Shown piece after piece: positions 7,922 through 15,862 of a DNA stretch of 27,383 nt. The notes below the pieces were generated by a model. The model was not told where the DNA came from. It made no database searches and was given only the letters and a program-made list of their open reading frames with translations. Numbering within the stretch: the first letter of the stretch is position 1; the number at the start of each line of letters is the position of its first letter. A program made the translations under genes and the position numbers. Source of the DNA: JBBQXY01 sp051004815 (GTDB lineage: Bacteria; Chloroflexota; Ktedonobacteria; Ktedonobacterales; Ktedonobacteraceae); the NCBI GenBank assembly GCA_051004815.1, contig JBPCJY010000062.1, positions 1-27,383 on the forward strand, read 5' to 3'.

Positions 7922-9394
7922 TTAACGCTTTGCAAAAACTAATACGGTCTGGCCGAGTTGGATACGGTCTCCCTCTTGCAGCGTATGGCTCTGGTACTTA
8001 TTAACCAATTGTCCGTTAACCTTGGTTCCGTTAGCACTGCCTTCGTCTTTGAGCGCATAGTTGCCACTGCCCAGGCTGACGATTTTGGCGTGCAAGCGCG
8101 AAACCGCCAGGTCTTCCAGGAAGATGTCGCTTTCGCGGCTACGCCCAATGCTTAGCTCATCCTTGCGTACCTCGTAGACACGGCCAGGCTCTTTCCCTTC
8201 CTCGACGCGCACAACGCCTAGCGAACCCTGAGGGCCGGTGCTGCGTATCATCGTTCTATCGTTTTCGTTGTTCCCAAACGGAGCACCAAAACCGCCTGCT
8301 CCACCCCCAGGCGTATTCCCACCCGAAACTTGGCCTGGTGCTTGTTGCCAGGCTGGCGTCATCGAATTGCCGCCGGTTGTCGTAGGCGGCTGGAGTGGTG
8401 ACGCACCCCAATTGTTCTGTTGGGCCGGAGCGGGAGCCGCTTGTCCCCAGGAGTCATTGACTGGAGCTGGTTGGCTTTGGTTAGCCTGCGCCCAATTGTT
8501 CTGTTGGGCCGGAGCGGGAGCCGGTTGGTTCTGATTAGCCTGTCCCCATGGCGCATTGGGCGCACTATTGCCCCCATAGGCAGTAGGTGCCTGTTGCGGC
8601 GCAGGCATGTTGTTGTTCTGCATTCCCCATGCCGGTGTTCCCGGCTGTTGCGGCTGCGCCCACGAATCTTGTGCTGATGCCGCTGGTTGTTGCGGTAAAG
8701 AGGTAGCATCCCAGCTTTGATTTCCGCCCATCCCGTTGGTGGATGGAGTGTTAGGTGTCGCATTGCCCCACACGCCCGGTTGCTGTTGAGCGGGGGATTG
8801 TGCTCCCCACGCGTTAGGTTGTTGCTGGGGAGAAGATGTGCTACCCCAGGTATTGGCAGCTGGCTGCTGGGGCGCAGGAAGCTGGGTTTCCCAGGAATTG
8901 GGTTGTTGAGCGGGAGCTTGTGTACCCCACGCGGCTGGTTGTTGTGGGGGCATTTGTGCGTCCCACGCGTTCGGTTGCTGTTGAGCGGGGGATTGCGCTC
9001 CCCACGCGTTCGGTTGCTGCTGAGCAGCAGGGGATTGCGCTCCCCACCCTCCCGGCTGCTGTTGAGCAGGGGATTGCGCTCCCCACGCACCCGGTTGCTG
9101 AGGTTGCGCCCAGGCATTGTCTCCCGTACCGCCCATTCCTTGCTGATTCCAGGCACCCTGTCCCCCTGGTTGCTGTCCTTGTTGCCCCTGTTGCCCCTGT
9201 TGTCCTTGCTGACGTTGCCAATCGGCCCCGGCACCAGCTTTATTTGCAGCGGTACCCTTCTTTTTCCCACTACTACGGAAAATGAATAGTGCTGCTCCAA
9301 GAATAACCACGACGAGCACTAGAGCCGCACCAACCAAAATCGGCGTTCCAGTAAGAGAAAGAGCAAAAACTATGAACGCAAGTGTCTCATGCAT
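7922..9394 (-). CDS. Membrane-anchored FHA-domain protein with Trp/Gln/Pro repeats
   Basis: The protein has 490 residues from the ATG at 9394, chosen for its AAGGGTG site and because a hydrophobic stretch follows at once. A GTG start 33 nt upstream is possible. N-terminal hydrophobic residues (about 5-40) end in RSSGKKK, suggesting an outside N-terminus and cytoplasmic body. A disordered region of about 330 residues follows, with repeats of the type WGAQSPAQQQPNA. The FHA domain (last ~100 residues) has GRS, SRLHA and NGTKVNG, the usual phosphothreonine-binding set. It lies between two Ser/Thr kinase genes, so it probably docks phosphorylated partners at the membrane. Confidence 0.9.
   Translation of the reverse strand: MHETLAFIVFALSLTGTPILVGAALVLVVVILGAALFIFRSSGKKKGTAANKAGAGADWQRQQGQQGQQGQQGQQPGGQGAWNQQGMGGTGDNAWAQPQQPGAWGAQSPAQQQPGGWGAQSPAAQQQPNAWGAQSPAQQQPNAWDAQMPPQQPAAWGTQAPAQQPNSWETQLPAPQQPAANTWGSTSSPQQQPNAWGAQSPAQQQPGVWGNATPNTPSTNGMGGNQSWDATSLPQQPAASAQDSWAQPQQPGTPAWGMQNNNMPAPQQAPTAYGGNSAPNAPWGQANQNQPAPAPAQQNNWAQANQSQPAPVNDSWGQAAPAPAQQNNWGASPLQPPTTTGGNSMTPAWQQAPGQVSGGNTPGGGAGGFGAPFGNNENDRTMIRSTGPQGSLGVVRVEEGKEPGRVYEVRKDELSIGRSRESDIFLEDLAVSRLHAKIVSLGSGNYALKDEGSANGTKVNGQLVNKYQSHTLQEGDRIQLGQTVLVFAKR
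8770..9110 (-). repeat. Degenerate in-frame tandem repeats, about 39 bp
   Basis: Units of about 39 bp encode roughly 13 residues each around a central WGxQ-P-QQP pattern. The phrase CCCCACGCGTT(C/A)GGTTG recurs several times, and some neighbouring units are almost identical. Such tracts can gain or lose units by slippage without breaking the frame. Confidence 0.7.
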
Positions 9395-9496
9395 GTCGTT
9401 CACCCTTCTGATCGTTGCTGCGGCCACTCTGACCGCCTATGGATACCCTCTCCGGATATCCCTACCCTGCGAATCCAGTGCGGTGTAACACCACAT

Positions 9497-10738
9497 TTAT
9501 CGCAATTCAAAACGGACCTCAACACTGCCAAAGCGTAGAATATCGCCGTCTTTGAGCGTGCGTTCTTCGTGTGGTGTTAAGGTGATACCATTTAAGCGGG
9601 TCTTGTTCAGGGCGTTCAAGTCCTCCACCGTGTACGTCCCCTGCTGATTCCTCATATACGCGTGACGTCTCCCCACTGTTTTGTCCGCGAGGTTAATCTC
9701 AGGGAAGATACCCAGGATGGGGTCTTGCCGCCCCACGACCATCAACTCCCCATTTAATGGAATAGGCTGTCCACTGGAGATGACGATGAGTCGTGCCTGC
9801 TTAGGTGGAGCTACCACCTGTTTGACCGCGCTATTACCTACATTAGCCAAGTTTTGTTCGTAGCCAGGCTCTGGAACTCGCTTACTTAGTGGCATTGCCT
9901 GGATACGCTCCTGTAACCGATCGAGTGCTGCAATGAATTCTTGCGGCGTAGCATAACGCTCTGTCGGTGATTTCGCCATGGCCTTTTGCATGAACGTGTC
10001 CATTTCCATGGGCAAGTCCGGGCGAATACGGCAGATCGAAGGCACCTTTTCATTCATATGTTTGATGACAATGTCCACCGCTGTCTCCCCCTCGAAAGGA
10101 GGGCTACCGGTAAGCATCTCGAACAGTACAGTTGCCACGGAATAGAGATCAGAGCGAGTGTCCGCTGAACGCCCACTTTCCGCTTGTTCAGGCGAAATAT
10201 AGTAGGCCGTACCCATAAATACATTTGATTGCGTAAGTGTGACAGTTTCTCGGCTCCGTGCCAATCCAAAATCAACGATTTTGACCACATCCATGCCGTT
10301 CACAAGGATGTTCTGTGGTTTGATATCGCGATGCACCACCCCCTGCTTATAGGCCGTATCCAATCCCTCAACAATCTGTCGTGTATAATTTAACGCTCGC
10401 AATGGCTCCATCGGGCCATGTGTCAACATATGGTACTTCAGGTTCTGCCCATCGATGTACTCCATCACGATGTAATACATACTGCTGTCGTTGCCATAAT
10501 CGACGATGCGTGCGATATGCGGATCACTGAGGTTCAAGTGGATATGTGCCTCTCGTTGGAAACGTGCCAGTAACTCTCCATCATTGGAGAGTTCAAGATG
10601 CATCAGCTTCACGGCATAAATGTGATTGTTTTCAGTGTCACGCGCCACATAGACTGTCGCGAAGCTACCGCGTCCGCGTTCGTCGATGAGCTTGTATTTA
10701 CCATTGATGACACGACCTAACATGTCACCGTTCATCAT
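9497..10738 (-). CDS. Ser/Thr protein kinase with C-terminal FHA domain
   Basis: This 413-residue soluble kinase has a GRGSFATVY loop, K44 in YAVK, HRDIKPQN with D138, VDFG with D156, and SPEQ, so it should be active. After a short linker (about 280-310) comes an FHA domain with GRQ (336-338), GRRHA (356-360) and LNG (382-384). Fusing kinase and phosphothreonine reader suggests autophosphorylation-dependent docking or substrate recruitment. TAGGAG precedes two adjacent ATG codons; either may be used. It is the first gene of the operon continuing with the FHA protein (102-bp gap) and the zinc-ribbon kinase, and has its own promoter. Confidence 0.93.
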   Translation of the reverse strand: MMNGDMLGRVINGKYKLIDERGRGSFATVYVARDTENNHIYAVKLMHLELSNDGELLARFQREAHIHLNLSDPHIARIVDYGNDSSMYYIVMEYIDGQNLKYHMLTHGPMEPLRALNYTRQIVEGLDTAYKQGVVHRDIKPQNILVNGMDVVKIVDFGLARSRETVTLTQSNVFMGTAYYISPEQAESGRSADTRSDLYSVATVLFEMLTGSPPFEGETAVDIVIKHMNEKVPSICRIRPDLPMEMDTFMQKAMAKSPTERYATPQEFIAALDRLQERIQAMPLSKRVPEPGYEQNLANVGNSAVKQVVAPPKQARLIVISSGQPIPLNGELMVVGRQDPILGIFPEINLADKTVGRRHAYMRNQQGTYTVEDLNALNKTRLNGITLTPHEERTLKDGDILRFGSVEVRFELR

Positions 10739-10773
10739 GCGTACTCCTAACTGAATGGCTACTCTTCGCGGCT

Positions 10774-10803
10774 ATTATAACATCATTTACTAGGTGATGT
10801 CAT
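10774..10803 (-). promoter_or_regulatory. Sigma70-like promoter of the kinase/FHA operon
   Basis: On the minus strand ATGACA (5/6) and TATAAT (6/6) are 18 bp apart. Transcription would start near 10767, about 30 nt before the first ATG. Confidence 0.65.
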
Positions 10804-11044
10804 ATTGGCTTTTTATGCGGATAGTAAGCCCCTCGTTTTGTACAAACGGAACACAAATGGAATCGGGTATGCTATGGGTAGAGTCTCCTATTGCATTGCT
10901 ATATATACGCCTGGTTTTGGCATTTTGTTCTGCTTACATCGCTACCACAACTCAAAACATGCCTCGACCGCGCCAAAGAGAATGATAAATCCTTCTTGTA
11001 GAGAAGATGTTGCCGGATAAGAAAAAGAGCGTACGCATTACTTG
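10804..11044. other. Intergenic between the PRPP-synthetase homologue and the kinase operon
   Basis: No gene is supported. Short plus-strand frames here lack ribosome sites and recognisable motifs. No clear terminator for the upstream minus-strand operon was seen; only a GCGTACGC palindrome followed by a short T-rich run, whose loop is too small for a good hairpin. Confidence 0.4.
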
Positions 11045-11989
11045 CTATGAGAACATTTCGCTGATACTTTCTCGATTATGGATTCTTTTGATCGCTTCGG
11101 CGAAGAGCGGTGCGACAGAGACAACCTCAATTTTATCCGAGAATTGCACCGGCTGGTTTTCCACCGTATCGGTGATCAGCAATTGTTTGATAGGGCTTTT
11201 GTCTATTTCCTCTATCGAGCCTTTAGCTAATACACCATGTGTGACAAAGGCATAGACCTCTTTCGCCCCTTGTTCCATGAGTTTGACAGAGACGGTGGCC
11301 AGGGTGCCGCCGGAGATAGTGAAGTCATCGACGACAATCGCGGTTTTGCCTTTCACATCCCCAATGATCTGTAGAATGGTAGCTTTCTCATCATGAGCCT
11401 GTCGTTCTTTATCCGCGATGGCGATAGATACTCCCAGTTCTGAAGCGTATTTACGGGCCTGTTTCGCGAAACCAACATCGGGGGAGACGATGATCATATC
11501 TTCCAGATGCTTGCCACGAATGCATTCAACTACGATGGGTAGCGCATAGAGATTATCCACGGGCAAGTGAAAGAAGCCCTGAATCTGGGGCGCGTGCAAA
11601 TCCATGGTGACGACGCGGTCGGCTCCAGCAACTTCTATAGCATCAGCGCAGACACGGGCGCGAATAGAGACCCGCGGCTCATCTTTCTTATCCCCTTTCG
11701 CATAGCTAAAATAGGGAATAATCACCGTGACTGTTTCCGCGCCAGCTCGCTTGAAGGCATCGATCCAGAAGAGCAATTCCATGAAATTGTCATTGGTGGG
11801 AAAGACGGTGGATTGGACGATGTAAACGCGTCGTCCGCGCACATTCTCCAGGATGCGCACGAAGGTGTTACCATCCGAGAAATGCAACGTTTCGTTCTTC
11901 CCCTGCGCAATGTGCAGGTACTTACAAATACGTGCGGTAAGCTTGGGGCTACCGCTCCCCGAAAATACCAACATTTCATCATAACCCAT
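11045..11989 (-). CDS. prs: Ribose-phosphate pyrophosphokinase (PRPP synthetase) homologue
   Basis: The protein has 314 residues, close to the usual ~315. The family converts ribose 5-phosphate and ATP to PRPP for nucleotide, NAD, His and Trp synthesis. Visible features are FSGSGSP near the N-terminus, FSDGNTFVRILENVRGR, VDLH-equivalent TMDLHAPQIQGFF, VSPDVG and a PRPP-binding loop VDDFTISGGTL. Two signatures differ from the classical enzyme: YFSYAKGDKKDEPR replaces the usual YARQDR-type ATP segment, and the PRPP loop has IS where DT is usual. It may belong to a divergent PRS clade. The ATG start has an AAGGA site. It is the last gene of an operon with three glycosyltransferases, 39 bp after the third. 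Confidence 0.88.
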   Translation of the reverse strand: MGYDEMLVFSGSGSPKLTARICKYLHIAQGKNETLHFSDGNTFVRILENVRGRRVYIVQSTVFPTNDNFMELLFWIDAFKRAGAETVTVIIPYFSYAKGDKKDEPRVSIRARVCADAIEVAGADRVVTMDLHAPQIQGFFHLPVDNLYALPIVVECIRGKHLEDMIIVSPDVGFAKQARKYASELGVSIAIADKERQAHDEKATILQIIGDVKGKTAIVVDDFTISGGTLATVSVKLMEQGAKEVYAFVTHGVLAKGSIEEIDKSPIKQLLITDTVENQPVQFSDKIEVVSVAPLFAEAIKRIHNRESISEMFS

Positions 11990-12003
11990 GTGTTTGTTCC
12001 TTT

Positions 12004-12041
12004 ACCAGGATGACCGTGAGGGTCGCTCCTACACATTATAC
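12004..12041 (-). repeat. Degenerate GGGCGACC hairpin repeat overlapping a stop codon
   Basis: The stretch reads ACCAGGATGACCGTGAGG then GTCGCTCCTACACATTATA. It aligns with the copies at 25301-25338 and 27282-27335, including the tail resembling TATAGT. The TAG stop of the 12029-13150 glycosyltransferase lies inside the repeat, so insertion may have set the protein's end. Confidence 0.6.
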
Positions 12042-13150
12042 CCCAACATCTCCTGATAGACCTGGTAGGTTTGTTTAGCGATCTGCTCTTGCGTATAATT
12101 TTCCAATACGCGTTGTCGTCCTTTGCTAGCTAGAGAGGCGTAGAGTACAGGGTCATGCAAGAGTTTCTCGACGCAAGTGACCAATTCCTGAACATTGCCC
12201 TCCTCAAAAACCAGACCGGCATCGTCGATGACGTGTGGGATTTCGCCGGAATCGGAGCCAATCACCGGAGTTTCGCACGCCATGGCCTCAGCTAAAGTGC
12301 GGCCAAACTGCTCTTTCCAGTTGGGGAAAGTGCGCGATGGCAGGACATACACATCGAACGCTGCAAGCACTTGCGGAGCTTCGTAGGTGGGCACTCCTGG
12401 CCTGATGATAACGCGGTCGCTGACTCCTAGCCGTGCGGCCTCTTCTTCTAGGACACTTTTCATGGGACCGTCGCCGACGAAGATAGCTTGGCAATAGTCG
12501 GGCAGGCTGGTCAAGGCTTCCACCATGGTGATCAGACCTTTGGTTTCAACCAAGCGGCCCAGAAAGCCCAGAGTAAAGGGAGTGCCAGGTATGCGCGGAG
12601 GACGGAGTGCACTACGCTTGTAGATCTCCATATCAAAGCCGAACTGCGGAATCACATATGTTGCTTTGTGATAGCCCTTGCGGCGCAGAACCTCAACGGC
12701 TTCCTGATTCCCAGCCAGAGCGGCGTCAGTGTGTTTATAATTGTAAAGTTCCATTTGTCGGAATGGCGGCGGATAATTGCGATAGAGATTCTGCCAGGTG
12801 AAGAAGAGTGTGCGAGCTTTGTGGTGGTGGGCCAAGCGCATCGCCTGAAAGGTTGCAAGATTGTACGGTTCTTCGTCTATGTGCACGATTTCTGGCTGTA
12901 CCTTCTGCATAATCCGTCTCAGTTTAGGATAGTAGTGCAGGTGGTAGTTACCATTGCAGGACATCGGGGTAACGATCATGCGGTACCCTGTGATGTAGAG
13001 CTTTTCTAGAATCTGTTTCGTGCCGTTATCGTGCTGCCAATAGGGAGGTGTGACCAACGTGAGTTGTACGTCGGGGCATTTCGCTAATTCTTCGAGCTTG
13101 CGTTGCGATGTACCCGCAACCAGTGCTTTCGAGATCATCAGCACACGCAT
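12029..13150 (-). CDS. GT4-family glycosyltransferase
   Basis: This 373-residue enzyme has a GT-B fold layout. The N-terminal half starts MRVLMISKAL. The C-terminal half has GFLGRLVETKG, FVGDGP and the nucleotide-sugar motif EQFGRTLAEAMACETPVIGSD, which supplies the E-x7-E pair of retaining GT4 enzymes. It should transfer a sugar from a nucleotide donor in the cytoplasm, probably for surface polysaccharide; donor and acceptor cannot be read. Its sequence is clearly different from its two upstream neighbours. The ATG follows the upstream stop with no gap (TAA-ATG) and uses an AAGGAGC site inside that gene, implying translational coupling. Confidence 0.92.
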   Translation of the reverse strand: MRVLMISKALVAGTSQRKLEELAKCPDVQLTLVTPPYWQHDNGTKQILEKLYITGYRMIVTPMSCNGNYHLHYYPKLRRIMQKVQPEIVHIDEEPYNLATFQAMRLAHHHKARTLFFTWQNLYRNYPPPFRQMELYNYKHTDAALAGNQEAVEVLRRKGYHKATYVIPQFGFDMEIYKRSALRPPRIPGTPFTLGFLGRLVETKGLITMVEALTSLPDYCQAIFVGDGPMKSVLEEEAARLGVSDRVIIRPGVPTYEAPQVLAAFDVYVLPSRTFPNWKEQFGRTLAEAMACETPVIGSDSGEIPHVIDDAGLVFEEGNVQELVTCVEKLLHDPVLYASLASKGRQRVLENYTQEQIAKQTYQVYQEMLGYNV

Positions 13151-14332
13151 TTATTTCTTGCTCCTTGTCAGTGCCTCTTCGTAGACAGAAAGTGTCTCCG
13201 TGGCGGTCTTGCGCCAGCTAAATTGAGCGGCTCGTTGTATAGAACGTGCTCGCAAGTCATCGCGTAACGTAGTATCTGTCAGTACACTGTGCATGGCCTC
13301 GGCTAATGCTTGTGTATCGTCCGGGTCTACGCAGAGGGCGGCATCACCAACTACCTCTGGTAAAGAGGTACGATTGGAGCAAACGACAGGAGCTCCACAA
13401 CTCATGGCCTCTAAGGGGGGCAGGCCGAACCCTTCGTACATAGATGGGTAGACAAACAGGCTCGCCCCGCTATAGATAGCTGCTTTATCTTCCTCCTCGA
13501 CAAAGCGGTAAATGACCTGGTCGGTGATACCCAGTTCGGCGGCAACGGGACGCGGGTCGGGGAAAAACGGCCCCTTTTGTTTAGCCGGATTGCCAGAGAT
13601 AAAGAGCTGCAACTGAGGGTTTCCTAGTTGCCGATAGAGTTGGGCGAAGGCCCGTACTAACTGTAGTACATTTTTGCGTGAGTCCAGCCCACCGAGATAG
13701 AAAATATACTGCTCCCCGATTCCGTAGCGGGCGCGTGCCGCCGCCAGGATAGCCGTATCAGTAATCGGTACATACTCATCACCGGCAGCCTCATAAATGA
13801 CGCGGATGCGCTCAGCGGGCAAGTGTAAGGCATCCATGATATCCTCTTTGGCGTGTTGCGAAACAGTGATAATCATGGTAGCCTTGTGCGCGGCACTGGC
13901 GACGAGGCGCATATAGGCCTCTACTCTGGCACCAGAACGGTAGAGCGGGAGACGCAAAGGAATGGCGTCGTGAATGGTCACAATCGTCGGGATGCGCGGT
14001 GCAAAGGGTGGAGCAAAATAGGGTACATGAAACAGGTCAACCTCATTAGCACGCGCCGCTCGTGGGCCGGTAAACTGTTCCCACAACACCTTCTGAATGT
14101 TCTCGCTATGCAGGCTAAAGGCGAGGGTAGGATGCATCTGATAAGGAAAAGAAATAGGCAACGATGACCCCTTCAGGCGTCCTTTGCTATCGCGTAGCAC
14201 AAAATTTTCGCCAAGTAGCACATACTTGTTCTGTGTATCGATCTCCGCCAACGCGTGGAGCAGATGCAAGAGATATTGGCCGCTGCCATTGGCGGGTGTT
14301 TGTAAGGGCAGTGCATTGAAACCGATCTTCAT
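13151..14332 (-). CDS. GT4-family glycosyltransferase
   Basis: This 393-residue enzyme begins MKIGFNALPLQ with a GSGQYL segment typical of the N-terminal domain of mannosyltransferase-like GT4 proteins. The C-terminal half has YLGGLDSRKN and EGFGLPPLEAMSCGAPVVCS (E-x7-E), followed by SLPEVVGDAA. It is a close relative of the gene just upstream, suggesting duplication with change of sugar or linkage. Its ATG overlaps the upstream stop by 4 bp (ATGA) and has a strong AAGGAGGAA site. No TM segment is seen, so it probably works on a lipid-linked glycan at the inner face of the membrane. Confidence 0.93.
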   Translation of the reverse strand: MKIGFNALPLQTPANGSGQYLLHLLHALAEIDTQNKYVLLGENFVLRDSKGRLKGSSLPISFPYQMHPTLAFSLHSENIQKVLWEQFTGPRAARANEVDLFHVPYFAPPFAPRIPTIVTIHDAIPLRLPLYRSGARVEAYMRLVASAAHKATMIITVSQHAKEDIMDALHLPAERIRVIYEAAGDEYVPITDTAILAAARARYGIGEQYIFYLGGLDSRKNVLQLVRAFAQLYRQLGNPQLQLFISGNPAKQKGPFFPDPRPVAAELGITDQVIYRFVEEEDKAAIYSGASLFVYPSMYEGFGLPPLEAMSCGAPVVCSNRTSLPEVVGDAALCVDPDDTQALAEAMHSVLTDTTLRDDLRARSIQRAAQFSWRKTATETLSVYEEALTRSKK

Positions 14333-15498
14333 TCAGTTCCTCCTTCATCAGTAAAGTCAGTGATCCCGGCAGCAAGTTTCTGGTAGACAGTGAGCATCTT
14401 GCGTGCCGCTTCCTGCCAGGTGAACTGCTTGACGCGCTCATAGCCTTTTTGGCGCAGTTCCTCCTGGAGTTGTGTATTGCCCAGGATGCGCGTAATTGCC
14501 GCAGCCAATTCACTCGTGTTGTGCGGGTCGATTAACAAGCCCGCGTCACCAACGACCTCTGGCAGCGAGGAAGTGTTGGAAGCGATAACAGGGACACCGC
14601 AAGCCATCGCCTCTAGCGGCGGCACACCAAACCCTTCGGCAAAGGATGGGAAGGCAAAGACATCAGCCATGCTATAGAGCGAGATGAGTTCTAGATCGGT
14701 GACACGGCCCAGGAAGCGCACTTTCTTTTCCAGCTTGAGTTGCTCTACCAGATTGTGTGTCTCTTCATAGAGCCAGCCCTGCCCACCAGCCAGCGCGAGC
14801 ATGGCTGGTCCCTGTTTCCGCTTCTGCGCCTGATAGAAGGCTTTAATCAATCCGACATGATTTTTGCGTGGTTCCAGCGTGCCTACGCTCAAGACCAGAG
14901 GATGTTTCAGGCCAAATTTATGGCGCGTGGCTGCCAGGATGATGGGATCGCTGATGCGCCGGAAATGTGGACTCACACCATTGGGGATAACGGTCAGTTT
15001 CTCCGGCGGCGTTTGAAAATGCTGGATGAGCGTGCGACTGACCTCGTGCGAGACGGTGCAGACAACATCGGCGGCGGCTACTGCTTCCGGCACAACTTTG
15101 TTGAGTGTGGCCGCGAGTGAAGGAATGGCATATTCCGGGTGTTCCAAAAAAGCCAGGTCGTGGACGGTGACTACCTTGCGTAAAGATTTGCCAATGGGCG
15201 GCAAAGCAAAATCCGGCCCGTGATAAATGTCCGCCTGACCCGAAAAGTAGGTGGCATAGAGCGGCAGTCGCCAGCGATACCAGATAATGTTCAAGTAGCG
15301 GTCGGGGATAAAGATACTTCGTCCGCGCACATTGTCTGCTACAGGAAAAGGACGCTCCCTGGTGGGGCGTCCACTGGTGAGTAACGTATAGTGGTTGCTG
15401 CTATCCTGCTCCAGCATGGCATCTACCAGCTTGCGCACGTAGTTGCCAATGCCAGCCTTTTGTCGGATGGCGGCGGTATAATCGATTGCGATACGCAT
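14329..15498 (-). CDS. GT4-family glycosyltransferase
   Basis: The protein has 389 residues from the ATG at 15498, whose MRIAIDYTAA start matches the first strand of the family. An in-frame start 51 nt upstream would overlap the HIT gene and has no better ribosome site. It carries AGIGNYV near the N-terminus, SVGTLEPRKNH, and EGFGVPPLEAMACGVPVIAS with SLPEVVGDAG. It is paralogous to the following gene. The cluster context suggests assembly of an exopolysaccharide or glycolipid; the sugar specificity is unknown. Confidence 0.92.
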   Translation of the reverse strand: MRIAIDYTAAIRQKAGIGNYVRKLVDAMLEQDSSNHYTLLTSGRPTRERPFPVADNVRGRSIFIPDRYLNIIWYRWRLPLYATYFSGQADIYHGPDFALPPIGKSLRKVVTVHDLAFLEHPEYAIPSLAATLNKVVPEAVAAADVVCTVSHEVSRTLIQHFQTPPEKLTVIPNGVSPHFRRISDPIILAATRHKFGLKHPLVLSVGTLEPRKNHVGLIKAFYQAQKRKQGPAMLALAGGQGWLYEETHNLVEQLKLEKKVRFLGRVTDLELISLYSMADVFAFPSFAEGFGVPPLEAMACGVPVIASNTSSLPEVVGDAGLLIDPHNTSELAAAITRILGNTQLQEELRQKGYERVKQFTWQEAARKMLTVYQKLAAGITDFTDEGGTE

Positions 15499-15514
15499 GA
15501 AAACCTGACAGTTC

Positions 15515-15859
15515 CTATCCTGGCGGCCAGCCAAATTTGCGACCACCAAGCAGGTGAAAGTGAAGATGAAAGACGCTTTGACCTGCGTCGGGGCCGACGT
15601 TGGTCACAAAACGGTAGCCGCCCTCATCTAATCCCAGTTTATGCGCCAGTTTCGCGGCCACTGAAAACACAATGCCCAGAAGTGGCCCATCTTCGGGTGT
15701 CAAATCGACCATGGAAGCGATATGACGCCTGGGAATGAGCAGGATATGGTGGGGAGCTTGCGGATTGATATCTTCAAACGCTACCACGTCCTCATCCTGG
15801 TAAACAATCTTCGCGGGTATAGTACCCTCCGCAATTTTGCAGAACAGGCAGTTATCCAT
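15515..15859 (-). CDS. HIT (histidine triad) family nucleotide hydrolase
   Basis: This 114-residue protein is the usual size for Hint-type HIT proteins, which hydrolyse nucleoside phosphoramidates and adenylated compounds. The triad HLHFHLL is at 98-104 (H98, H100, H102), with H100 the expected nucleophile. The N-terminal C4-x2-C7 pair and H37, H38 and H46 could bind zinc, as in many bacterial members. It starts 3 bp after the stop of the upstream gene with a GAGGA site, so it is co-transcribed with the zinc-ribbon protein and the glycosyltransferases. It might clear nucleotide by-products, but that is only inference. Confidence 0.95.
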   Translation of the reverse strand: MDNCLFCKIAEGTIPAKIVYQDEDVVAFEDINPQAPHHILLIPRRHIASMVDLTPEDGPLLGIVFSVAAKLAHKLGLDEGGYRFVTNVGPDAGQSVFHLHFHLLGGRKFGWPPG

Positions 15860-15862
15860 ACT

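Noticed and set aside
8359..9300. 313-residue minus-strand frame inside the FHA gene, and plus-strand frames opposite it
   Set aside because: They come from the repetitive low-complexity DNA of the FHA protein in other frames; compositions are artificial (Arg/Asn or Leu/Ser/Arg-rich).
10794..11020. Small plus-strand frames of 63 and 71 residues with a hydrophobic stretch
   Set aside because: They overlap each other, lack a ribosome site and begin over the divergent kinase promoter.
11025..11044. GCGTACGC followed by T-rich DNA as terminator of the prs operon
   Set aside because: The stem has no room for a loop, so a stable hairpin cannot form.
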